Positions 57,782-64,000 of a stretch of DNA of 64,000 nt are shown piece by piece. The stretch's first letter is position 1; each line of letters begins with the position of its first letter. Source of the DNA: Deltaproteobacteria bacterium (GTDB lineage Bacteria; Desulfobacterota; GWC2-55-46; DRQE01). A program made the position numbers and the translations under genes. The DNA is taken from assembly GCA_015492245.1 (NCBI GenBank), contig WGFM01000025.1, forward strand, positions 27,797 through 91,796, read 5' to 3'. Below the pieces are notes generated by a model. It was not told the DNA's origin. It saw only the letters and a list, made by a program, of their open reading frames with translations, and ran no database searches.

Positions 57782-57794
57782 CATAGTATGAACA
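57778..57794 (+). promoter_or_regulatory. operator palindrome O3 overlapping the -10 and start codon
   Basis: TGTTCATAGTATGAACA is a perfect inverted repeat with 6-bp arms and 5-bp centre. Its core starts 48 bp after O2. It covers the last part of the -10 element, the ATG at 57788-57790 and the second codon, so a bound protein would block transcription of the regulator gene. Confidence 0.8.
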
Positions 57795-58429
57795 AGAAGG
57801 GGCAGGACAGGTTCTCCATGGATGACTATCGTTCCCTCCTGGTGCTCGATGAGATAGCCCGCAACGGCAATGTAACCCAGAGGGACCTGAGCAGAACCCT
57901 GGGCATAGCACTGGGGCTTGTAAACTCCTACATAAAGAACCTGGCACTCAAGGGCTACATAACCGTATCCGCAATACCGAGAAAAAGGTATCGATACTAT
58001 CTTACCCCGAAGGGTTTCAGGGAAAAGACACGCCTTGCCCTCGATCATCTTAAAAACTTCACAAACCTTTACCGCACGGCAAGAAGGGACTTCAGAGAGC
58101 TCTTCTTTGCCATAGAGAAGGCGGGCATAAAGAGGGTTGCCCTCTGCGGAGTGGATGAGATTACAGAGATAGCCTATCTATCGAGTAAAGAGGTGGATGT
58201 GGAGCTTTCGGGCGTGGTGGATGACGAGCATGCAGGCACGAGGTTTTTCGACTACAGGGTGTTGCCCATAAAGGATGCCACAGGGCTCGGGGCAGAGCTT
58301 TTTGTTATAACCACATTCAGGGGTGGAGACGAGCTCTCAGAAAGGCTCGTCATGGCCGGCATAGAGAAGGATAGGATATGTGATATAAGCGAGGGGGGCT
58401 GGCTCAAAAAAATACGCAAGGAGAGGTGA
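57788..58429 (+). CDS. winged-helix transcriptional regulator with C-terminal alpha/beta domain
   Basis: The 213-residue protein has an N-terminal winged helix (about residues 10-80, with [30 protein letters not shown] as helix pair and wing). A C-terminal alpha/beta domain follows (about 100-210, [28 protein letters not shown]), which looks like a small nucleotide- or effector-binding Rossmann-type unit. It is the first gene of the surface polysaccharide block and probably binds the three palindromes before it. No good Shine-Dalgarno precedes ATG 57788; an internal ATG at 57818 has GGACAGG upstream and is an alternative start. Confidence 0.78.
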   Translation: MNKKGQDRFSMDDYRSLLVLDEIARNGNVTQRDLSRTLGIALGLVNSYIKNLALKGYITVSAIPRKRYRYYLTPKGFREKTRLALDHLKNFTNLYRTARRDFRELFFAIEKAGIKRVALCGVDEITEIAYLSSKEVDVELSGVVDDEHAGTRFFDYRVLPIKDATGLGAELFVITTFRGGDELSERLVMAGIEKDRICDISEGGWLKKIRKER

Positions 58430-58431
58430 AG

Positions 58432-59007
58432 ATGGAAAGAAAAGGCTTTACCCTATGGTTCACAGGGCTATCAGGCTCTGGCAAGACAACGCTTTCAAGC
58501 CTTCTACACCACAGGCTGCAGGAGATGGGAATAACCAGTGTGGAAGTGCTCGATGGCGATGTGGTGCGAACACATCTCTCAAAGGGCCTCGGGTTCTCAA
58601 AACAGGACAGGGACACGAACATCAGAAGAATAGGCTGGGTTGCCCAGCTTCTCACAAAACACGGTATACCCAACCTTGTTGCAGCCATTTCCCCCTATCG
58701 CGAGGTAAGGGAAGAGGTAAGAGAAATGGTCGAGGGGGCTGGCGGGAAGGACAGCTTCATCGAGGTCTTCGTGGACTGCCCCGTGGATGTCTGCGAGAGG
58801 AGAGATGCAAAGGGCCTTTATGCAAAGGCAAGGCGGGGCGAGATAAAGAACTTTACAGGCATAGACGACCCCTATGAGCCACCGCTGAACCCGGAGCTGC
58901 ATCTTAAGACAGACTCCGCCACGCCCGAAGAATGTGTGGAAAGAATCCTTGAGCATCTCATCGCAAAGGGCCTTCTTCCACAGGGGGCTGAGAAAAAACG
59001 AGTTTGA
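58432..59007 (+). CDS. cysC: adenylylsulfate kinase
   Basis: CysC phosphorylates APS to PAPS. The P-loop is [12 protein letters not shown], followed by [31 protein letters not shown] and [12 protein letters not shown], all family hallmarks. The length of 191 residues is normal for a stand-alone kinase without a sulfurylase domain. GGAGAGG sits just before ATG 58432. In this setting the PAPS probably feeds the sulfotransferase at 63697. Confidence 0.94.
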   Translation: MERKGFTLWFTGLSGSGKTTLSSLLHHRLQEMGITSVEVLDGDVVRTHLSKGLGFSKQDRDTNIRRIGWVAQLLTKHGIPNLVAAISPYREVREEVREMVEGAGGKDSFIEVFVDCPVDVCERRDAKGLYAKARRGEIKNFTGIDDPYEPPLNPELHLKTDSATPEECVERILEHLIAKGLLPQGAEKKRV

Positions 59008-59019
59008 GAGGAGACAGAG

Positions 59020-60186
59020 ATGCAAAAAAACATAGCCATGCTTAACCTGCGCAGAGAATACGAATACATGAAACCACAGATAGATGCTGCAATAGAGCGT
59101 TGCCTCGGGCACCAGCGCTGGATAGGGGGGGCAGAGCTGAAGGAGTTCGAAAAGAGGGTGGCAGAGTATCTCGGGGTAAGGCACGCCCTGGGTGTATCAT
59201 CGGGCACAGATGCCCTTGTCATAGCACTCAGGGCACTGGCACTTAAGCGTGAGGACAAAGAATACTTCACCCCTGGAGACGAAGTCCTCACCACCCCATT
59301 TACATTTTCCGCAACAGGAGAGGCGATACTCCGCTCTGGTGCAACCCCTGTGTTCGTGGATGTGGATGAAAGAACATTCAACATAAGGGCAGACCTCATC
59401 GAAGACTACATAGAGACACATCCCGAGCCTGAAAAGATAAAGGGCACAGTGGTTGTGCACCTTTTTGGCCAGGCAGCCCCCATGGGGGAGGTTATGGATG
59501 TGGCCAGAAGATACGGACTGTTCGTGGTGGAAGACACTGCACAGGCATTTGGTGGTGAGTGGAAGGGTAAGAAACTGGGCACCCTGGGGGATGCAGGCTG
59601 CTATAGTTTTTTTCCATCCAAGAACCTCGGTGGCTTTGGCGATGGAGGAATGGTTGTAAGCAATGACGAGGGGCTTGCAGACTACATGAGGATACTTGCA
59701 AACCACGGCGGAAGGGATAAATACATGGTGGAACTCCTCGGTTACAACGCAAGGCTCGATACGGTGCAGGCAGCGGTGCTCGGTGTAAGGCTGGCCTATC
59801 TCGACGAGTTTAACGAGAGGCGCCGCCGCATCGCCTCTCTCTACAACAGGGGGCTTGAAGAGGTGGAAGGTATCATCACCCCTGTGGAGGTAGAAGAGGC
59901 ATTCCATGTGTATCATCAGTACACACTGAGGGTTACAAATGGCAGAAGGGACGGGCTCAGGGAGTGGCTCAAAGAGCGGGGTGTGGCAACGATGGTCTAC
60001 TATCCCACCCCCCTTAGCAGGATGAAGCTATTCGAGGATAGAGCAAAGACCCACAGAGGGCTTGAAACGGCAGAGACGCTTTCCCGGGAGGTGATAAGCC
60101 TTCCAGTGGAACCACTGCAGGAGGATGAAGAGACCACCCATATTGTGGACTCCATAAAGGAGTTTATGGGCCCAGTAGAACCATGA
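59020..60186 (+). CDS. DegT/DnrJ/EryC1 family sugar aminotransferase
   Basis: A PLP-dependent enzyme of 388 residues that usually makes amino sugars for surface glycans. The start region MLNLRREYEYMKPQIDAAI, SSGTDALVIALRAL, VEDTAQAFGGEW and the PLP-Lys in SFFPSKNLGGFGDGGM are present. The sugar made is unknown. It lies 12 bp after cysC and overlaps the flippase gene by 4 bp. Confidence 0.92.
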   Translation: MQKNIAMLNLRREYEYMKPQIDAAIERCLGHQRWIGGAELKEFEKRVAEYLGVRHALGVSSGTDALVIALRALALKREDKEYFTPGDEVLTTPFTFSATGEAILRSGATPVFVDVDERTFNIRADLIEDYIETHPEPEKIKGTVVVHLFGQAAPMGEVMDVARRYGLFVVEDTAQAFGGEWKGKKLGTLGDAGCYSFFPSKNLGGFGDGGMVVSNDEGLADYMRILANHGGRDKYMVELLGYNARLDTVQAAVLGVRLAYLDEFNERRRRIASLYNRGLEEVEGIITPVEVEEAFHVYHQYTLRVTNGRRDGLREWLKERGVATMVYYPTPLSRMKLFEDRAKTHRGLETAETLSREVISLPVEPLQEDEETTHIVDSIKEFMGPVEP

Positions 60187-61538
60187 TAAGGAGATTCTTG
60201 AAGAGCCTTGAAGAGGATGGACACCTTAAAGAGCTCGTCCGTGGTAGCCTTACATTCGGATCACTGCGGCTTGTGGGCATGCCGCTGAGCTATCTCTTTG
60301 CGGTCCTTGTTGCAAGAATCTATGGCCCAGCGCCCATGGGCATGCTGGCCCTTGCATCAACCGTTGTAGGGATAGGCTCAATCCTTGCCGCCCTCGGGCT
60401 GGGCAACGCCCTCTTGAGGTTTGTGGCAGAACACTACGCACGGGATGAGAAGGCCACAGCAAAGGCATTTTATCTGAAGGGCATCTCTCTGTGTGTTCCG
60501 GCCTCCATGGTTGTAGCCATTGCTATATACACTATGGCACCGTATGTTGCAGAAGTGGTGCTCGAGAAACCACACCTTACACCATACATACGGGTTGCCT
60601 CATTTGGACTTCTGCCAGGTGTTCTGCTCACCCTGAACCTCGAGACCTTGAGGGCACTTAAGCGCATAAGAGCATATACCTTCATGCAAAATGTGATGCC
60701 GCCTGTCTTATTGATGATAGCTTTTCTTGTGGGTTATTTTGTGCTCAGTTACAAAGAGATAATGCTTCTTATCCTGGTGGGAGTCTTTTCCACCTCCGTG
60801 ATATTTCTGGTAAGCACGGTATTTTTGTGGAAGGAGTTTTCCCACCTTGGGCATGCCTCCATCGCTGTATCTACGGGGCAGCTATTGTCTGTATCACTGC
60901 CCATGTTCATGACAGGCGCACTATCTATGATCATAAGCTGGACAGACATAATAATGCTCGGCATGTGGCGCACCGATGCAGAGGTGGGTATATACAACAT
61001 AGCGGTAAGGCTTGCCATGATAACGAGTTTTCCACTTATGGCCATAAACTCCATTGCAGCACCGAAGTTTGCAGAGTTCTGGGGCAGGCAGGATATGGAG
61101 GGGCTTAAACGCATAGCCCAGCAATCCACAAGGTTCATATTCTGGACATCTGCACCTATGCTGACACTTTACCTTCTGTTTCCATCTTTTTTCATGGGTA
61201 TATTTGGTGAAGAGTTCAGGGTGGGGGCCCTTGCACTTGTGATACTTTCTATCGGGCAATTTGTTGATGCAACTGGAGGTTCAAAGGGATATTTTCTACA
61301 AATGACAGGCAAGCAGCTTTATAATTTTATGGCATTGCTAACAATGGCGTTAACTAATGCTGGTTTGAATATGCTTTTGATACCAGAGTACGGTATAAAG
61401 GGAGCTGCACTGGCAAGTCTTATTAGCATTGTATGGGTTAATATATTTGCAGCCATAATAATATACAGGCTATACGGGTTCGTAATCTTATACTTTCCGA
61501 GGCCAAATTTTATGTTTGTCAAAAGCTGTAAAGAGTGA
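60183..61538 (+). CDS. polysaccharide flippase (Wzx/MATE-like)
   Basis: A 451-residue polytopic membrane protein with about 12-14 helices, of the polysaccharide biosynthesis (MOP) superfamily; it starts with a cytoplasmic stretch followed by GSLTFGSLRLVGMPLSYLFAVLVA. It would move lipid-linked glycans across the inner membrane. Base composition is native in the first 1.07 kb and becomes AT-rich from about 61260, so the gene may be mosaic. Confidence 0.88.
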   Translation: MIRRFLKSLEEDGHLKELVRGSLTFGSLRLVGMPLSYLFAVLVARIYGPAPMGMLALASTVVGIGSILAALGLGNALLRFVAEHYARDEKATAKAFYLKGISLCVPASMVVAIAIYTMAPYVAEVVLEKPHLTPYIRVASFGLLPGVLLTLNLETLRALKRIRAYTFMQNVMPPVLLMIAFLVGYFVLSYKEIMLLILVGVFSTSVIFLVSTVFLWKEFSHLGHASIAVSTGQLLSVSLPMFMTGALSMIISWTDIIMLGMWRTDAEVGIYNIAVRLAMITSFPLMAINSIAAPKFAEFWGRQDMEGLKRIAQQSTRFIFWTSAPMLTLYLLFPSFFMGIFGEEFRVGALALVILSIGQFVDATGGSKGYFLQMTGKQLYNFMALLTMALTNAGLNMLLIPEYGIKGAALASLISIVWVNIFAAIIIYRLYGFVILYFPRPNFMFVKSCKE

Positions 61539-61804
61539 GCTATGATATTATGAAAAATATTGCGGACATTATGATTGTAAGTCTTTCTCGTATGCTGAAA
61601 AGAGTTTTGTCTTCGAATACATCCTGTGTGAGGATACCCATGTGGAGGATGATGCCACACATAAGAAGCAGATTTTTTCTAAGAAAGGAATACCTGACCA
61701 CCTATGATGAGGGCATAAAAATATACTGCAGGTTGAATGACCATATTGAATCGCAGTGCGGGATGCAGGTTATGAAGGTAACACTAAAGGTGGAAAATAT
61801 CTAA
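61535..61804 (+). pseudogene. short remnant, possibly the N-terminus of an FkbM-type methyltransferase
   Basis: The 89-residue frame overlaps the flippase by 4 bp. Its middle part, with YDEGIKIYCRLNDHIESQ, resembles the start of FkbM family methyltransferases, where a DEG..Y.DLND..Q segment precedes the SAM-binding domain; the rest of that domain is missing. The last residues look unrelated and the following 70 bp read better in another frame (from GTG 61756). I interpret it as a deleted, frameshifted gene, with low certainty. Confidence 0.4.
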
Positions 61805-61827
61805 TCCACTATGCAGGAGGAGAAAAA

Positions 61828-62661
61828 ATGAAAGATTTACACTTAAACACAGGAAAATATGACCCTAAAAAATACTGGGAGGCAAGGGCAAGAAGTAGTA
61901 AGGAAAATATTTATAAAGCTGTATGTATGTTTAGCATCCCAACGATAGAAAATGTAGCGTTAGAGAAAATGCAGCAGCATGTTTTTGACTTGTTGATAAA
62001 AGATATCAACTTGAAGGGCTCTAATGTTTTAGAAGTTGGGTGCGGAGTTGGCCGTTGGGTTTATTTTATTACAAGTAGAGGAGCCTCCTATATAGGAGTG
62101 GATATATCTGAAAGTATGCTGGAAATAGCCAGGAAAAGAGTTCCTGGTGGCCATTTTTATAAACTGAATTCAAATAAATTGCCCTTTGAAGATGAAACAT
62201 TTGATTTTGTCTTTTCTATAACTGTGATACATCATAATCCTTATGAAGAGCAGACAGTGCTGATTGACGAACTTATAAGAGTAACAAAACCCGGAGGCCT
62301 TATTTTGCTAATGGAAGGGATTGCGAAAAAACGGGAGCAAACTTTCTTTAATATGTTTCCAAGACCAAAAGATGATTGGATAAAAGAGGTTACTAAAAAT
62401 AGTAGAGCACAAGTTGTTAAGATAAAACATATTCACTGGTGGATATTGAGAGATGTTGTGTTTGGTTTGATGAGAAGAATGGGTATATCAAAGGCCTCCA
62501 GAGAAAATATGAAGGTTCTAAACGCATTCCTTGTTAAACTCGGTATTTATTTAGACAAATACTTACTACACTTATTTCCTCGAAGGTGGGCTTCAAGTGC
62601 AGGAATGCTATTTAAAAAAACAGTAAGAGATGTCAATGGTAAATGGAGAAGACTTCCATGA
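61828..62661 (+). CDS. class I SAM-dependent methyltransferase
   Basis: The 277-residue protein has motif I LEVGCGVGRWVYFITSRG, VDISESMLEIARKR, and LPFEDETFDFVFSITVIHH with LIRVTKPGGLILLMEG, a standard Methyltransf_11 layout. ATG 61828 with GGAGGAG upstream is chosen; a GTG at 61756 would add 24 residues. The substrate is unknown, probably a glycan or lipid-linked sugar. The gene is markedly AT-rich compared with the chromosome. Confidence 0.88.
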   Translation: MKDLHLNTGKYDPKKYWEARARSSKENIYKAVCMFSIPTIENVALEKMQQHVFDLLIKDINLKGSNVLEVGCGVGRWVYFITSRGASYIGVDISESMLEIARKRVPGGHFYKLNSNKLPFEDETFDFVFSITVIHHNPYEEQTVLIDELIRVTKPGGLILLMEGIAKKREQTFFNMFPRPKDDWIKEVTKNSRAQVVKIKHIHWWILRDVVFGLMRRMGISKASRENMKVLNAFLVKLGIYLDKYLLHLFPRRWASSAGMLFKKTVRDVNGKWRRLP

Positions 62662-62692
62662 GCATCACATCAGAATGAAAAGGTGGATATTT

Positions 62693-63700
62693 ATGAGAGT
62701 AGGTATTCATCAATATTATGCTGTGCCAATGAGTATTAAAAATTATACGAATAACATTATTTCGGGGCTGACCAGGTCAGGCCTGAAAACAGTAAGATTT
62801 AGTAACTTTGAAGAAGCCATAAAAATGCGGAAAGAAGTTGACCTTTTCTGGTTCCCAGGTTGTGCAGGAGGAGGTGCTCCTCCAAAGGAATTTGTGAGTT
62901 TGGCTGATAAAATTGTTGTTACTTTACATGGGGCCGCTCCATTTACTATACCTTTTTATATATATTACGATTCTATTCGCAGGGCTATAAGAGGTACGAT
63001 CTTCAAATACATATCATTTCTCAGATGGCAAACATTTAAAAACAGAGTTAAAGCAGTAATTACTGTTTCTGAATATGCAAAGGCAGAGCTCTGTAGCAAA
63101 TTGAAGATCCCGGAACATAAGGTATTTCCTGTATATCACGGTATTGATACGGACCTTTTCAGACCAGCAGACAAAAAAAAGATTAAAAGATATCTTCTTC
63201 ATGTATCACATTATCAACCATTGAAGAATGTGGATAGAATTGTAAAGGCATACAAAATGTTGGCCAGCCCCAGGCCAGGGCTTTTACTTGTTGTGCCAGG
63301 GTATCAAGGAAATATTGATGATTCTGATATAACCGCTATAAAAGAGCCAAAAAGCTCAGAAGAGCTCGTGCAATTCTATCAGGAAGCGGTGGCGTTTGTA
63401 TTCCCCTCACTGCGTGAGACCTTTGGAATGCCGATTCTTGAAGCTATGGCATGTGGCTGTCCGGTTATAACCACAAATACCACTGGATGTGCGGAAGTGG
63501 CAGGGGATGCTGCGTTGCTTGTAAATCCTTATTCTGTGGATGATATTGCCAGAGCCATGCAAAAGTTGCTCGTGAATGAAGAACTTGCAGAATCTCTTAA
63601 GAAAAAAGGACTTGAGCGGGTTAAAGACTTCTCATGGGAAGAGAGTGCCAGGCAACATCTTGAAATATTTAAGCGAGTAATCGAGAAGAACAACTTATGA
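62693..63700 (+). CDS. family 4 glycosyltransferase
   Basis: A GT-B enzyme of 335 residues from ATG 62693 (MRVGIHQYYAVPMSI). C-terminal tracts LLHVSHYQPLKNVDRIVKAY and FPSLRETFGMPILEAMACGCPVI (glutamate-x7-glutamate donor site) are typical of GT4. It adds a sugar to the surface glycan. ATG 62630 would overlap the methyltransferase by 32 bp. The gene is AT-rich. Confidence 0.9.
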   Translation: MRVGIHQYYAVPMSIKNYTNNIISGLTRSGLKTVRFSNFEEAIKMRKEVDLFWFPGCAGGGAPPKEFVSLADKIVVTLHGAAPFTIPFYIYYDSIRRAIRGTIFKYISFLRWQTFKNRVKAVITVSEYAKAELCSKLKIPEHKVFPVYHGIDTDLFRPADKKKIKRYLLHVSHYQPLKNVDRIVKAYKMLASPRPGLLLVVPGYQGNIDDSDITAIKEPKSSEELVQFYQEAVAFVFPSLRETFGMPILEAMACGCPVITTNTTGCAEVAGDAALLVNPYSVDDIARAMQKLLVNEELAESLKKKGLERVKDFSWEESARQHLEIFKRVIEKNNL

Positions 63701-64000
63701 AGACGAACCCAAGAGCAATAGCCATACTCGGCATGCACAGAAGCGGGACATCCCTTATAACGAGGGTTGTAAACCTTATGGGCGCTTATCTGGGTGAGGA
63801 AGAAGAGCTTATGAAACCTTCCCCATACAATCCAGAGGGCTACTGGGAGAGAGAAGACATTGCACTTCTTAATGATACTATACTTAAACACTTCAGCCTT
63901 TCATGGCATACCCCCCTGCCCCTTCCAGAGGGATGGGTGGTGGAGGCAAGGGAATTCAAGAAAGAGATTCAGAAACTCGCTGAAGAAAACTTTAAAGACA
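63697..64000 (+). CDS. sulfotransferase family protein, N-terminal part
   Basis: The gene starts at ATG 63697, overlapping the glycosyltransferase by 4 bp, and runs off the right edge after 101 residues. The PAPS-binding P-loop-like AILGMHRSGTSLITRV at residues 8-23 is the 5'-phosphosulfate loop of the sulfotransferase family. Base composition returns to that of the chromosome here. With cysC it points to sulfation of a surface glycan. Confidence 0.8.
   Translation, partial: MKTNPRAIAILGMHRSGTSLITRVVNLMGAYLGEEEELMKPSPYNPEGYWEREDIALLNDTILKHFSLSWHTPLPLPEGWVVEAREFKKEIQKLAEENFKD

Overview
The window is a 64 kb piece of a Gram-negative bacterial chromosome. LptD, LspA, LPS-type genes and Sec signal peptides point to a diderm. 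Codon use is rich in AGG/AGA (Arg) and ATA (Ile), as in many thermophilic, deep-branching bacteria. Gene order and content (contiguous trp genes followed by accD and folC, a heme d1 block, a methionine synthase without its reactivation domain) suggest a Nitrospirota-like or similar anaerobic lineage. This placement is inference from pattern. I see no tRNA, rRNA, CRISPR array or insertion sequence, and no gap above about 160 bp lacks a gene.

Layout. 1-6.8 kb: the end of a phosphoglycerate mutase, then trpEGDCFBA packed with short gaps or ATGA overlaps. 6.8-13.4 kb: a GAF/HD-GYP signalling protein, accD, folC, lptD and an unrecognised conserved protein. 13.5-20.9 kb: a heme d1 block with cobA/nirE, a fused siroheme decarboxylase (nirDL), nirN, a d1-only NirS-like protein, a small secreted CuA cupredoxin, nirJ and nirF. 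21-25.8 kb: rplU, rpmA, obgE, proB, proA, plsC. 25.8-36.8 kb: rnj, a ferredoxin-like DUF362 protein, metH, rlmD, greA, a carbonic anhydrase remnant, a half-size EamA protein, ileS and lspA. 36.8-42.6 kb (minus strand): a REC-PilZ regulator, topA, dprA, a LysM protein and a CpoB-like lipoprotein. 42.7-57.7 kb: a TIGR02757 protein, gyrA, a TPR lipoprotein, gpsA, a heme-binding hybrid histidine kinase, a glycosyltransferase, a class II aldolase, efp, uvrC, comEC and a DUF4124 protein. 57.8-64 kb: the start of a surface-polysaccharide locus with a winged-helix regulator, cysC, an aminotransferase, a flippase, a gene remnant, a methyltransferase, a glycosyltransferase and a sulfotransferase that runs off the end.

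The most notable system is the heme d1 block. The 411-residue propeller at 16937-18172 keeps the proximal and both distal active-site histidines of cytochrome cd1 nitrite reductase but has no cytochrome c domain. The gene 27 bp downstream encodes an exported protein with a complete CuA ligand set. I infer a split nitrite reductase in which CuA, or another carrier, replaces the built-in heme c. NirN and NirF each keep only one distal histidine, as expected for maturation proteins. An FNR/DNR-type box sits upstream of cobA.

The second notable feature is in front of the winged-helix regulator at 57788. Three GTTCA-N5-TGAAC palindromes lie exactly 48 bp apart. One abuts the -35 element, and one covers the -10 element and the start codon, which indicates autorepression and possibly a leaderless mRNA. 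The downstream genes couple PAPS synthesis (cysC) to a sulfotransferase, which suggests a sulfated surface glycan.
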